64,000 nucleotides of DNA from Buchnera aphidicola (Ceratoglyphina bambusae) (lineage in GTDB: Bacteria > Pseudomonadota > Gammaproteobacteria > Enterobacterales > Enterobacteriaceae). Shown here in pieces: positions 18,633-28,314 of the stretch. A program made the translations under genes and the position numbers. The stretch's first letter is position 1; each line of letters opens with the position of its first letter. Location: assembly GCF_039363085.1 (NCBI RefSeq), contig NZ_CP134982.1, positions 62,001 through 126,000 of the forward strand, given 5' to 3'. The notes under the pieces were generated by a model that did not search any database, was not told the DNA's origin, and saw only the letters and a list, made by a program, of their open reading frames with translations.

Positions 18633-19683
18633 AAAGTTAGTTAAATTTGACATAAAAAAATTTTCTTCATATAAATCAGCTAGAAGTTTATGTGTTAAAG
18701 GAAATATTTGGTTAAATGCAAATGAATCTCCAATTAGTTATGAATTTTCAACAGTAAACAAACATTTAAATAGATACCCAGATTCTCAATCTAAAGATAT
18801 ACTTTATAAATATTCTAAATATTCTAATATAGATTATAACAACATATTAATTAGTAGAGGTATAGATGAATCTATTGAATTATTAATAAAAACTTTTTGC
18901 AATCCTTTTGTAGATAAAATAATATATTTTTATCCAACATATGATATGTATAAAATTACTGCAGAAATATTTGGAGTAGAATCAATTAAAATTTTTTTAA
19001 AAAATGATAGTTTAAAAAAATATGAAAAAATAAAAAATAATATAAATTATATAAAATTAATATATATTTGTAGACCTAATAATCCTACTGGATGTTTAAT
19101 GTCTAAAAAAGAATTAATAAATATATTAGAAATTACTTTTGGTAAAGCTTTAGTAATTGTAGATGAAGCATATATTGAATTTTGTATTTTAGAAAGTGTA
19201 GTGCCTTTAATAAAGAAATATTCTAATTTAGTTGTATTAAGAACACTTTCTAAAGCATTTGGATTAGCTGGTATAAGATGTGGTTTTACTTTAGCTAATA
19301 GTGAAATTATAAAAATTTTGAATAAAGTAATATCTCCATATCCTATACCAAGTATAACGTATGAAATTGCTAATTTTGCATTAAATAAATCTTTTTTAAA
19401 TTTTATGGAAAAAACTGTATTAAAATTAAATAAAAACAAAAATTGGTTGTTAAAAGAATTAAAAAAAATTAGTTATGTTAAAAAAATTTTTAAAAGTTTT
19501 GCGAATTATATATTAGTTGAATTTTATGACTCTAGTTTTATTTTTAAAAACATGAATAAAAAAGGAATAATATTAAGAGATCAAAGTTATAAAAAAGGAT
19601 TAAAAAATTGCATAAGGATTTCTGTAGGAAATAAGATAGAATGTAAAAAATTAATTTATGAACTGAAAAAAAAAATATTATAA
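18622..19683 (+). CDS. hisC: Histidinol-phosphate aminotransferase
   Basis: PLP-dependent aminotransferase converting imidazole-acetol phosphate to histidinol phosphate. 353 residues (E. coli 356). Markers are WLNANESP, the RYPD segment, RPNNPTG, VDEAYIEF and the PLP lysine in RTLSKAFGLAGIRCG. The start is TTG 18622, supported by AAAGGAGA at 18605-18612 with good spacing; it lies inside the hisD end. Confidence 0.96.
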   Translation: MDFKKLVKFDIKKFSSYKSARSLCVKGNIWLNANESPISYEFSTVNKHLNRYPDSQSKDILYKYSKYSNIDYNNILISRGIDESIELLIKTFCNPFVDKIIYFYPTYDMYKITAEIFGVESIKIFLKNDSLKKYEKIKNNINYIKLIYICRPNNPTGCLMSKKELINILEITFGKALVIVDEAYIEFCILESVVPLIKKYSNLVVLRTLSKAFGLAGIRCGFTLANSEIIKILNKVISPYPIPSITYEIANFALNKSFLNFMEKTVLKLNKNKNWLLKELKKISYVKKIFKSFANYILVEFYDSSFIFKNMNKKGIILRDQSYKKGLKNCIRISVGNKIECKKLIYELKKKIL

Positions 19684-19715
19684 AATTCTATAATAATTTG
19701 TCAAAAATCGAAATT

Positions 19716-20789
19716 ATGAAAAAAAAATTTTTATTTATAGATAGAGATGGAACTATTATTAATGAACCTTTATCAGATTTTAAAATAGATTCAATAAATA
19801 AATTAAAATTTGAAAAAAATGTGTTTTCTGTTTTATCAAGTTTTAAGAAAAAAGACTATCATTTTGTAATAGTTACAAATCAAGATGGTTTAGGAACAAA
19901 AGAGTTTCCTAAAGAAAAATTTAATTATGTAAATAATTTTATTATTAATGTTTTTTTGTCTCAAGGTATAAAATTTTATGACTTTTTTATTTGTCCTCAT
20001 TATTTAAAAGAAAATTGTAAATGTAGAAAACCTAAAATTGGATTGTTAAAAAAATTTATTAAGAATAATAAAATAGATAAAAAAAATAGCTTTGTTATAG
20101 GAGATAGAAAAACAGATATAGAGTTTGCTAAAAATATTGGAATTAAAGGGATTTTATATAATAAAAATAGTTTTAATTGGAGTAAAATTAAAAAAAAAAT
20201 AATTTATAGTAATGAAATAATAAAGTTTAATAGAATTACGAAAGAAACTAATGTTTTAATCAATTTAAATATTAATAAATATGTTAAAAGTAAAATTAAT
20301 ACTGGAATAAAGTTTTTAGATCATATGTTAGAACAATTTTCTTTTCATGCTAAAATTTATTTATTTATAAAAGTTATAGGTGATTTGCATATAGATGATC
20401 ATCATACTATAGAAGATGTAGCTATTTCACTAGGAAGATCTATTTTAACAGCTGTTAAAAAAAGAAAATATATTAATAGATTTGGTTTAGGTATAATACC
20501 TATGGATGAAAGTATATCTAAATGTGTATTAGATATTTCTGGAAGACCTTACATTAAATTTAATACTAATTTAAGTGGTAATATATTAGGAGATTTAAAT
20601 TTAAATATGATAAAGCACTTTTTTTATTCATTAAGCTATTCAATGAAAAGTACTATACATTTTAAATCTTTTGGAGAGAATGATCATCATATTTGTGAAA
20701 GTATATTCAAATCTTTTGGAGTTGCTTTTAGAAAGGCAATTTTTTCTAATTGTAACAATATTCCTAGTACTAAAGGGGTTTTATTATGA
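19716..20789 (+). CDS. hisB: Bifunctional histidinol-phosphatase / IGP dehydratase
   Basis: Two-domain enzyme of 357 residues (E. coli 355). The N-terminal HAD phosphatase carries FIDRDGT, TNQDGLGT and a zinc loop CPHYLKENCKCRKP. The C-terminal imidazoleglycerol-phosphate dehydratase begins near residue 165 and shows FLDHML, DDHHTIED and NDHHICES metal-binding motifs. The frame also opens at TTG 19698, six codons earlier, but ATG 19716 matches the family N terminus. The stop overlaps the hisH start (ATGA). Confidence 0.97.
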   Translation: MKKKFLFIDRDGTIINEPLSDFKIDSINKLKFEKNVFSVLSSFKKKDYHFVIVTNQDGLGTKEFPKEKFNYVNNFIINVFLSQGIKFYDFFICPHYLKENCKCRKPKIGLLKKFIKNNKIDKKNSFVIGDRKTDIEFAKNIGIKGILYNKNSFNWSKIKKKIIYSNEIIKFNRITKETNVLINLNINKYVKSKINTGIKFLDHMLEQFSFHAKIYLFIKVIGDLHIDDHHTIEDVAISLGRSILTAVKKRKYINRFGLGIIPMDESISKCVLDISGRPYIKFNTNLSGNILGDLNLNMIKHFFYSLSYSMKSTIHFKSFGENDHHICESIFKSFGVAFRKAIFSNCNNIPSTKGVLL

Positions 20790-21391
20790 TTTATAAAATA
20801 GTTATATTAGATACAGAATCTTCTAATGTATCTTCTTTAATATGGTCTATTAATAGATTAGGATATAAACCTATTGTTTCTAATGATTTAAATGTTATTA
20901 AAAAATCTGATAGATTATTTTTGCCTGGTGTTGGTACAGCACAATCTGTAATGAATATAATTAAAAAAAAAAATCTTTTGAATGAAATATTAAATTATAA
21001 AAATCCTATTTTAGGTATTTGCTTAGGAATGCAAATATTTTGTAAATATAGTGAAGAAAGTAGTAATAATAATATAACAAAAACTTTAAACATTTTTAAA
21101 GATCATGCATCTTTAATAAAATCTAATAGATTGCCTGTTCCACACATTGGATGGAATAATGTTGTGCATAATAATAAAAGTGTTTTATTTAAAAATATAT
21201 TACAAGGATCTAGATTTTATTTTGTGCATAGTTATTATGTTCCAATAAATAAATATACTGTTTCTTACACTTTTTATGAAAAATATTTTAGTTCAGCTAT
21301 ACAAATAAAAAATTTTTTTGGAGTTCAATTTCATCCAGAAAAATCAGGAAATGTAGGTTCATTATTATTAAAAAATTTTTTGGCGGTATAA
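20786..21391 (+). CDS. hisH: Imidazole glycerol phosphate synthase, glutaminase subunit
   Basis: Class I glutamine amidotransferase that supplies ammonia to HisF. 201 residues (E. coli 196). The catalytic Cys is in LGICLGMQ, and His/Glu of the triad are in VQFHPEKSG near the C terminus; LPGVGTA marks the N-terminal part. It overlaps hisB by four bases and is followed three bases later by hisA. Its partner hisF is two genes downstream. Confidence 0.97.
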   Translation: MIYKIVILDTESSNVSSLIWSINRLGYKPIVSNDLNVIKKSDRLFLPGVGTAQSVMNIIKKKNLLNEILNYKNPILGICLGMQIFCKYSEESSNNNITKTLNIFKDHASLIKSNRLPVPHIGWNNVVHNNKSVLFKNILQGSRFYFVHSYYVPINKYTVSYTFYEKYFSSAIQIKNFFGVQFHPEKSGNVGSLLLKNFLAV

Positions 21392-21394
21392 ATT

Positions 21395-22141
21395 ATGATA
21401 ATTCCATCATTAGATATATTAGATAATAATATAGTTAGATTATATCAAGGTAATTATAAAAAAATAAAATTTTATGATAATAATTTATTTTTTTTAATTG
21501 AACAATATAGATTAAATGGAGCTAAATTATTACATTTAGTTGATTTAAATGGAAGCAGGGATCCTAAAAAAAGACAAATTAAGTTTATTGATAAAGTTGT
21601 TAAAAATATAAATATACCTGTTCAAATAGGAGGAGGTATTAGAAATATTGAAGATATAGAAAGTTTATTATTATCTGGAGTAAAAAGAGTAGTTATAGGA
21701 TCTATTGCTATTAACAATCGTGAAGAAGTAAAAAAATGGTTTATAAAATATAGTGAAAAGCTTGTATTAGCTGTAGATGTTTTTATTAATGATAAAAATA
21801 TAAAAGAAGTAAAGATAAATGGTTGGAGAGAAAAAACTAATGTAGATATGATAGATTTAATTTCAGAATATGTAGAACATGGTATGAAATATTTATTGTG
21901 TACTGATATAAAAAAAGATGGAACATTTAACGGCCCAAATATTAGTTTGTACAAAGAAATAGTAAAAAAGTTTAATAATTTATTAATTCAAGCATCTGGA
22001 GGAGTGAGTTGTTTAAAAGATATAGAAGAAATTAAATCTACTGGTGTTAATGATGTTATAGTTGGAAGAGCTCTTTTAGAAAATAGATTCAATTTATCGG
22101 AGGCTATTTCATGTTGGCAAAAAGGATCATTCCTTGTTTAG
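21395..22141 (+). CDS. hisA: ProFAR isomerase
   Basis: TIM-barrel isomerase opening the ribose ring of ProFAR in histidine synthesis. 248 residues (E. coli 245). Conserved segments are MIIPSLDI with the first catalytic Asp, [26 protein letters not shown] and [14 protein letters not shown] carrying the second catalytic Asp. The 3' end overlaps the hisF start by 31 bases, a tight arrangement kept in enteric his operons. Confidence 0.97.
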   Translation: MIIPSLDILDNNIVRLYQGNYKKIKFYDNNLFFLIEQYRLNGAKLLHLVDLNGSRDPKKRQIKFIDKVVKNINIPVQIGGGIRNIEDIESLLLSGVKRVVIGSIAINNREEVKKWFIKYSEKLVLAVDVFINDKNIKEVKINGWREKTNVDMIDLISEYVEHGMKYLLCTDIKKDGTFNGPNISLYKEIVKKFNNLLIQASGGVSCLKDIEEIKSTGVNDVIVGRALLENRFNLSEAISCWQKGSFLV

Positions 22142-22887
22142 ATATAAAAAATAATAAAGTAGTTAAAGGGAAAAAATTTAGAAATCATAAAATTATTTCT
22201 GAAGATATTTTATCTTTAGTAAGTAGATATGTTAAAGAGGGAGCTGACGAATTAGTTTTTTATGATATCACTGCTTATACAAGTAATAAATTAGTAAACA
22301 AAAATTGGATATATAAAATATCAAAAATTTTAGATATACCATTTTGCGTGGCCGGGGGAATTAAAAGTATTGAAGATGCTAAAAAAATATTGTCTAATGG
22401 TGCAGACAAAATATCAATAAATTCTTCAGCAATTGATAACCCAAAATTAATTAGTAAATTAGCAGATAAGTTTGGTAAACAATGTATAGTTGTTGGAATT
22501 GATTCTATGTTTGACAGAATATCAAAAAAATATTTTGTTTTTAAATATACAGGAGATTCTTCTAAAACAATTAAAACTAATATATATACTTTAGATTGGG
22601 TTAAGAAAGTGCAAAAGCTAGGAGCCGGAGAAATAGTTTTAAACGTAATAAATTTTGATGGTTTAAATTCTGGATATGATATAAATCAATTGAAAAGTAT
22701 TAAAAAGATTTGTAAAGTCCCATTAATTGCTTCTAGTGGAGCAGGTTGTTATAGTCATTTTTACAAAGTTTTTTTGAAATCTAATGTGGACGGTGCGTTA
22801 GCTGCATCTGTTTTCCATAGTAAAAGAATTAATATTAAGAAATTAAAAAATTATTTATTTGAAAAAGGTATAGAAGTTAGATTATGA
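22111..22887 (+). CDS. hisF: Imidazole glycerol phosphate synthase, cyclase subunit
   Basis: TIM-barrel cyclase that uses HisH-derived ammonia to make IGP and AICAR. 258 residues, as in E. coli. [12 protein letters not shown] at the start, [36 protein letters not shown] and the late ASSGAG are all family marks. The start lies inside hisA, and its stop overlaps the hisI start (ATGA). Confidence 0.98.
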   Translation: MLAKRIIPCLDIKNNKVVKGKKFRNHKIISEDILSLVSRYVKEGADELVFYDITAYTSNKLVNKNWIYKISKILDIPFCVAGGIKSIEDAKKILSNGADKISINSSAIDNPKLISKLADKFGKQCIVVGIDSMFDRISKKYFVFKYTGDSSKTIKTNIYTLDWVKKVQKLGAGEIVLNVINFDGLNSGYDINQLKSIKKICKVPLIASSGAGCYSHFYKVFLKSNVDGALAASVFHSKRINIKKLKNYLFEKGIEVRL

Positions 22888-23504
22888 TTAATAAAAAATA
22901 TATTAGTTTAATAAATTGGAGTAAAGTTAATAATATAATTCCAGTAATAATACAGCATAAATTGTCTGGTAAAGTTTTAATGCTAGGATATATGAATTAT
23001 GAAGCATTAAAAAAAACTATTTCTAAAAAAATTGTGACTTTTTTTTCTAGAGTTAAAAATAGATTATGGACTAAGGGAGAAACATCAGGAAATTACTTAA
23101 AAGTTATAGATATTATATTAGACTGCGATAATGATAGTATATTAATAATAGTTAATCCTTTAGGTAATACTTGTCATTTAAATAATAATAGTTGCTTTAA
23201 ATACAAAAATACTATTTTTGATTTTTTATATAAATTAGATAATAAAATAGAATATAAAAAAAAAAATAGTAAAAATTCTTATACTAAAAAACTTTATAAA
23301 TCTGGAATTTATAGAATATCTCAAAAAGTTGGAGAAGAGTCTGTAGAAACTATATTAGCTGCTACAAAAAAAGATACTGATGAATTAATTAATGAGACAT
23401 CTGATTTAATTTATCATATATTAGTTTTGTTGCATGCAAAAAATTTAAGTTTATATAATGTAATTTCTAAATTGGTTGAACGTAATAAAATTAATAAAAA
23501 GTAA
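22884..23504 (+). CDS. hisI: Bifunctional PR-AMP cyclohydrolase / PR-ATP pyrophosphatase
   Basis: HisIE fusion of 206 residues (E. coli 203). The N-terminal cyclohydrolase shows [30 protein letters not shown] and the metal site around CDNDSILI. The C-terminal pyrophosphohydrolase carries [10 protein letters not shown] near residue 150. These are steps two and three of histidine synthesis. It overlaps hisF by four bases and is the last gene of the operon; gnd follows 58 bases later with its own ribosome site. Confidence 0.96.
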   Translation: MINKKYISLINWSKVNNIIPVIIQHKLSGKVLMLGYMNYEALKKTISKKIVTFFSRVKNRLWTKGETSGNYLKVIDIILDCDNDSILIIVNPLGNTCHLNNNSCFKYKNTIFDFLYKLDNKIEYKKKNSKNSYTKKLYKSGIYRISQKVGEESVETILAATKKDTDELINETSDLIYHILVLLHAKNLSLYNVISKLVERNKINKK

Positions 23505-23562
23505 TTTAACATTTAATAAATTTTTAAAAAAAAATATTTATATTTTTTATATGAGGAACAAT

Positions 23563-24966
23563 ATGGAAAAAAGACAAATTGGAGTAGTTGGAATGTCTGT
23601 TATGGGAAGTAATTTATGTTTAAATTTAGAAAGAAATGGTTTTTTTGTTTCTATATTTAATAGATCTTTTGAAAAAGCTAAAAAAATAGTACTTGATAAT
23701 CCTAATAAAAACATCTTTTGTTTTGAAAAAATTAAAGATTTCGTAAATTTTATTAAAACTCCTAGATGCATTTTATTAATGGTTAAATCAGGTAAAGTTA
23801 CTGATAAAACAATTGAGTTAATAATTCCACATTTAAATAAAAATGATATAATAGTAGATTGTGGCAATTCTTTTTATAAAGATACTATACTAAGAGAAAA
23901 ATATTTAAATAAAATAGGAATAAATTTTATTGGCGCTGGAATTTCAGGTGGAGAAAAAGGTGCTTTGTTTGGACCATCTATTATGCCTGGTGGTAATAAA
24001 AAAGTTTATAATTCTATTAAAAATATATTTTTTAAAATATCAGCTAATTATAAAGGAGTTTCATGTGTTGATTATATAGGTCCAAATGGTTCTGGTCATT
24101 ATGTAAAAATGATTCATAATGCTATAGAATATGGAGATATGCAAATTATATCTGAATCTTATTCTTTATTAAAAAATTTGCTTAAATTAGACAATTATGA
24201 AATATCAGAAATTTTTAAAAAATGGAATAAAGGTGAATTAAATAGTTATTTGATAGAAATAACTAAATATATTTTTTTAAAAAAAGATAGTTCAGGTAAA
24301 TATTTGATAGATTTAATTTCTGATGTAGCCAAAAATAAAGGCACAGGGAAATGGGCTAGCATAAATTCATTAGAAATAGAATCTCCTTTATCTTTAATTA
24401 CTGAGTCTGTGTTTTATAGATATATATCTTCTTTAAAAATGGAAAGGACGTGTGCTTCTGATATATTAAAAGGCCCAGTTATTGATTTTTCTTGTAAAGA
24501 GAAAAACTTTTTTATAGAAGAATTAAGAAAATCTCTGTACTTTAGTAAGATAATATCTTATGCTCAAGGTTTTTCTCAAATGCATTTAGCTTCTAAATTA
24601 AATAATTGGAATTTAAATTATAAGAATATTGCTAAAATTTTTAGAGCCGGGTGTATAATTAGAGCTAAATTTTTAGATAAAATAATGTTAGCTTACGAAA
24701 AGAAAAGTAATTTAAATAATTTATTATTAGATGATTATTTTACTAAAATAACTTTTTCATATCAAAATTCATTAAGAAACATTTTGTCTACATCTATAAA
24801 ATATGGTATACCAGTTCCTGCTTTATCTTCTGCAATTTCTTATTATGATAGTTATAGATCAAAAAGACTTTCTTCAAATTTAATACAAGCTCAAAGAGAT
24901 TTTTTTGGATCACACACATACGAAAGAATAGATATGGATGGAAATTTTCATACTAATTGGAAATGA
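23563..24966 (+). CDS. gnd: 6-phosphogluconate dehydrogenase
   Basis: Oxidative pentose phosphate enzyme making ribulose-5-P, CO2 and NADPH. The chosen ATG gives 467 residues (E. coli 468) and is preceded by GAGGAA at 23553-23558. An upstream extension to 23476 is open but has no family match and overlaps hisI. The NADP-binding motif GVVGMSVMGSNL is at the N terminus, GAGISGGEKGA with SIMPGG follows, the catalytic lysine is in GHYVKMIHNAIEYGDMQ, and the C-terminal tail is GSHTYERID. The position beside the his genes is the old enteric gnd-his linkage. Confidence 0.96.
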   Translation: MEKRQIGVVGMSVMGSNLCLNLERNGFFVSIFNRSFEKAKKIVLDNPNKNIFCFEKIKDFVNFIKTPRCILLMVKSGKVTDKTIELIIPHLNKNDIIVDCGNSFYKDTILREKYLNKIGINFIGAGISGGEKGALFGPSIMPGGNKKVYNSIKNIFFKISANYKGVSCVDYIGPNGSGHYVKMIHNAIEYGDMQIISESYSLLKNLLKLDNYEISEIFKKWNKGELNSYLIEITKYIFLKKDSSGKYLIDLISDVAKNKGTGKWASINSLEIESPLSLITESVFYRYISSLKMERTCASDILKGPVIDFSCKEKNFFIEELRKSLYFSKIISYAQGFSQMHLASKLNNWNLNYKNIAKIFRAGCIIRAKFLDKIMLAYEKKSNLNNLLLDDYFTKITFSYQNSLRNILSTSIKYGIPVPALSSAISYYDSYRSKRLSSNLIQAQRDFFGSHTYERIDMDGNFHTNWK

Positions 24967-25016
24967 TCTTTTAATTTTTTTTAACAAAAATATAATAATT
25001 TATTTAAAATATTTTC

Positions 25017-25049
25017 TAGCTATAAAAATTTTATAAAATTTTATAGCTA
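25017..25049. terminator. Perfect 11-bp hairpin after gnd
   Basis: TAGCTATAAAA at 25017-25027 pairs perfectly with TTTTATAGCTA at 25039-25049 across an 11-base loop, 50 bases after the gnd stop and ~90 before metG. There is no clean T tract, so it may be a terminator or an RNA-stabilising hairpin at the end of the his-gnd unit. Confidence 0.55.
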
Positions 25050-25136
25050 TAAAAATATTTATTAATATAAATTGTTTAATAAAACATTATTTTTTATTTA
25101 GTTAATTAATTATTTTATAAGTTTTAAATTATTATT

Positions 25137-26768
25137 ATGAAAAAAAAAAATTTAGTTACTTGTGCTTTACCATATGCAAATGGTCCTATTCATATAGGTC
25201 ATTTATTAGAACATATTCAAGCGGATATATTTGTTAGATATAAAAGAATGATTGGAGAAAAAGTTTTTTTTATATGTGCTGATGATGCTCATGGTACAGC
25301 TATTATGTTAAAAGCTGAAGAAAAAAAAATTTCTGAAAAAATTTTAATTAAAAAAATTTTAGAAGATCATAAAAAAGATTTTTTTAATTTTAATATAATT
25401 TATGATAATTATCATTCAACACATTCTAAAGAAAATCTATTTTTTGTGAAAAAAGCATTTTATTTATTAAATAAAAAGAAATTAATATATATTAAAAAAA
25501 TAAATCAATTTTATGATATAAAAAAAAAAATGTTTTTGTCAGATAGATATATAAAAGGAACTTGTCCAAATTGTAATTGCAAAAATCAATATGGAGATAA
25601 TTGCTCATTATGTGGTTCTTTTTACTCAGTTATGGATTTATTATCTCCGAAATCTGCTATTTCTAAAAGTGATCTTGTGTTAAAAGATACTACTAATATA
25701 TTTTTTAATTTATCTTATTTTGAAAAAATTTTAAAAAAATGGATTGTTTCTGGTGTATTAGACAATGCAATTTCTAAAAAAGTTATGGAATGGTTTGAAA
25801 ATGGTTTAAAACATTGGTGTATCTCAAGAGATCATCCATATTTTGGTTTTAAAATTCCTGGTTTTAAAAAAAAATATTTTTATGTTTGGTTAGACGCTCC
25901 TATTGGATATATTAGTACATTTAAAAATTTAACTAACAAAAATAGTAAAATAAGTTTTAATGAATTTTGGAAGAAAAATAGTAAAAATAAATTATATCAC
26001 TTTATAGGAAAAGATATAATTTATTTTCATAGTATATTTTGGCCTGCATTGTTAGATGTAATGTCTTTTAGAAAGCCTACTAAAATATATGTTCATGGTC
26101 ATGTGAATATAAATGGAAAAAAAATTTCTAAATCAAAAAATAGTGTAATAACTGCAAAAAAATGGTTAAAAAATTTTAATTCTGATAGTTTACGTTATTA
26201 TTATGCTTCTAAAATTTCTAAAAATTCGCAAGATATAAATATTAATGCATATGATTTTTTTAATAAAATAAATTCAGGATTAGTAAATAATGTTGTAAAT
26301 TTAGCTATGAGAAACGCTAGTTTTATAAATAAATATTTTGATGGCATGCTTTCTAAAAAAATATATGACATTAAAAATTATAAAAGTTTTATTTTAAAAA
26401 CAAATAAAATAGATTTTTTTTTTAAAAACATGCAATATAAAGATGTAATTAATGAGATTTTAAAAATATCTAGTTTCGCTAATTTTTATATTAACAAAAA
26501 ATCCCCTTGGGTATTTATAAAAAATGTTAATAAATTTAATTATGTTCAAAATGTTTGTTCTCTTGGTATAAATTTTTTTAGAATAATTATGATTTATTTG
26601 AAGCCAATTGTTCCAAGTTTATCACACAAAGTTGAATTTTTTTTAAACACAAAATTAAATTTTAAAAATATAAAACGTCCTTTAATAAATCATAAAATTT
26701 CTAATATAAAAATTTTATATAAAAAAATATTTATAGAAGATTGCAAAAAATTTTTTGAAAATAAATAG
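25137..26768 (+). CDS. metG: Methionyl-tRNA synthetase
   Basis: Class I synthetase charging tRNA-Met. 543 residues against 677 in E. coli. The missing part is the C-terminal linker and EMAP/OB-fold dimerisation domain, which is dispensable for catalysis in E. coli truncations. The catalytic core is complete: HIGH-type motif PIHIGHLLEH at ~17, four-Cys zinc knuckle CPNCNCKNQYGDNCSLCG at ~142, and KMSKS-type KISKSKN at ~330. The stop is three bases from the tilS stop on the opposite strand, leaving no room for a separate terminator. Confidence 0.97.
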   Translation: MKKKNLVTCALPYANGPIHIGHLLEHIQADIFVRYKRMIGEKVFFICADDAHGTAIMLKAEEKKISEKILIKKILEDHKKDFFNFNIIYDNYHSTHSKENLFFVKKAFYLLNKKKLIYIKKINQFYDIKKKMFLSDRYIKGTCPNCNCKNQYGDNCSLCGSFYSVMDLLSPKSAISKSDLVLKDTTNIFFNLSYFEKILKKWIVSGVLDNAISKKVMEWFENGLKHWCISRDHPYFGFKIPGFKKKYFYVWLDAPIGYISTFKNLTNKNSKISFNEFWKKNSKNKLYHFIGKDIIYFHSIFWPALLDVMSFRKPTKIYVHGHVNINGKKISKSKNSVITAKKWLKNFNSDSLRYYYASKISKNSQDININAYDFFNKINSGLVNNVVNLAMRNASFINKYFDGMLSKKIYDIKNYKSFILKTNKIDFFFKNMQYKDVINEILKISSFANFYINKKSPWVFIKNVNKFNYVQNVCSLGINFFRIIMIYLKPIVPSLSHKVEFFLNTKLNFKNIKRPLINHKISNIKILYKKIFIEDCKKFFENK

Positions 26769-26771
26769 TTT

Positions 26772-28087
26772 TTATATGTCATTTATCCAAGATATATGCC
26801 AATGTTTTTTAATATTTTCTTTGCTTTTTGACAAAAACAAACCAATTGCGGATATAAATGTTTCATTATAAAATAATAATGGAATATAATTCCTATATAA
26901 AATAGGTATTTTTAGTCGGTTTAAAATTTTTTTAATTTTACATTTTTTATTTATTTCATGTGTCAAAATTTTTTTTGAAAAATTAAATCTAATATTTACT
27001 AAATCTGTTTTTTTTGGAGGAGGTACTTTCATTCCATTTTTACTTTTTTTTATTTTACCTAATTCATGTGGTAAAATAATTTTTTTAAAAGGATAGTGGC
27101 AAAAAATTATTAAATTTTTGATATTTGGAATTAATTTGCAATAAAATATTATATTTTTATATTTTTGCAACTTATATTTTTTAAAATACATAGAAGGAGA
27201 CTTATTTTTTTTTGTTAATATTATATCTTTATATATTTGATGATTTTTTTTGTATGAAATAAATTTTTTTGTTAAGTCGTGCATCCAATATCTTATAATT
27301 AAGATTATTATTTCTTTAGGAAATTTTATTATTTTTTTTATTTTTATTTCTGTTTTACTTAATTTGCATTTTTTTAATATAGAATGGATAAAAAAATTTA
27401 TAACTTTTTTGTTTTCTTGACATATTTTTGTAGTTCTATAAAAATTTTTTAATAAAAAAGGCCATTTACTTTCAAGTATTGGAATTATTTTTATTCTAAC
27501 AAAGTTTCTTTCAATATTTATATTGAAATTACTTTTATCTGTAATCCATTTTAATTTTTTTTTTATAGCCCATTTTTTTAAAATTTTTTTTTCAAATTTT
27601 ATAAATGGTCTGATTAATAATTGTTTTTTATTGCCAAATTGTATAACTTTTTTTATACAAGATAGACCATCTGGTCCGCTTCCTCTTTTTAATGCTAATA
27701 TTAATGTTTCGCATTGATCATTTAGATGATGTGCAGTCATTAATATTTCACGTTTTAACAATTCTTTTTTTATAATTTTATATCTATGTATTCTTAATGA
27801 ACATTCTATATTATTTTTATATTTTTTATTTATTTTCTTTAATATAATTTTTATATTATTTTTTTTACATTGTTTATAGCAATGATAGCTCCATATATCA
27901 GAGTTTTTATTTATAGAATGATTTATATGTATTGCTCTTATTTTTATTTTTTTATTTTTTTTTTTTAATTCAATTAATTGATATAATAATACTGTAGAAT
28001 CTAATCCACCGCTATATGAAACTAATATTTTTTGGTTTGGTTTTATATATTTAATAATATTTTCTATTAATAGTTTTTTTTTTTCAT
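26772..28087 (-). CDS. tilS: tRNA(Ile)-lysidine synthetase TilS, start out of frame at an A11 tract
   Basis: TilS converts the wobble C of tRNA-Ile(CAU) to lysidine so that it reads AUA; it is essential in E. coli and AUA is abundant here. The PP-loop motif SYSGGLDSTVLL is near the N terminus, with HHLNDQCETLILALKRGSGPDGLS later and full-length TilS C-terminal domains. The in-frame ATG at 28151 lies inside the tRNA-Val gene and is implausible. The natural start, ATG at 28087-28085, is followed by A11 and then a stop in its own frame. One extra A (A12) would join it to the conserved frame, giving 438 residues against 432 in E. coli. No other ATG, GTG or TTG lies between the tRNA and the PP-loop. 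It probably depends on transcriptional slippage, unless the A11 is a sequencing miscall. Confidence 0.88.
28074..28084 (-). repeat. A11 homopolymer directly after the tilS start codon
   Basis: Eleven T on the plus strand, A11 in the tilS sense, immediately after the likely ATG (28087-28085). A11 leads to a stop within a few codons; A12 or A9 gives TilS. The immediate context AATG-A11-CTA equals that of the rsmI break. Confidence 0.8.
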
Positions 28088-28114
28088 TGTAAAAGTTTTT
28101 ATTATATAAATTTA

Positions 28115-28188
28115 TACGTCCGAGTGGATTCGAACCACTGGCATCCATCATGTCATAATGGCACTCTAACCTGCTGAGTTACGGACGT
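28115..28188 (-). tRNA. tRNA-Val (anticodon GAC)
   Basis: The minus strand folds as a full cloverleaf. The acceptor stem ACGTCCG pairs with CGGACGT, the D arm is ACTCAGCAGGTTAGAGT, and the anticodon stem is CCATT/GATGG with loop ATGACAT (anticodon GAC). The T arm is AGTGG-TTCGAAT-CCACT, followed by discriminator A. It closely matches E. coli tRNA-Val(GAC). CCA is not encoded; the next bases on the minus strand are TAAA. It lies 27 bases upstream of the tilS start, so the two are probably co-transcribed and separated by tRNA processing. Confidence 0.96.
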
Positions 28189-28314
28189 AAATATTATTTT
28201 AATAATAATATATAAAAAAATAATTTTCAACATTATATTTATTTTTATTTTATTTATTTTTTGATATGTTTAATATATTTTAAATTTTTAATAATAATTC
28301 TTATGTGTAACATT

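Noticed and set aside
25050-25136. Possible dcd remnant between gnd and metG
   Set aside because: The interval is under 100 bases of A/T sequence with no recognisable coding trace.
28088-28151. N-terminal extension of TilS starting inside tRNA-Val
   Set aside because: The first residues are a translation of the T arm and acceptor stem of the tRNA; a ribosome site there is implausible and the family N terminus starts after it.
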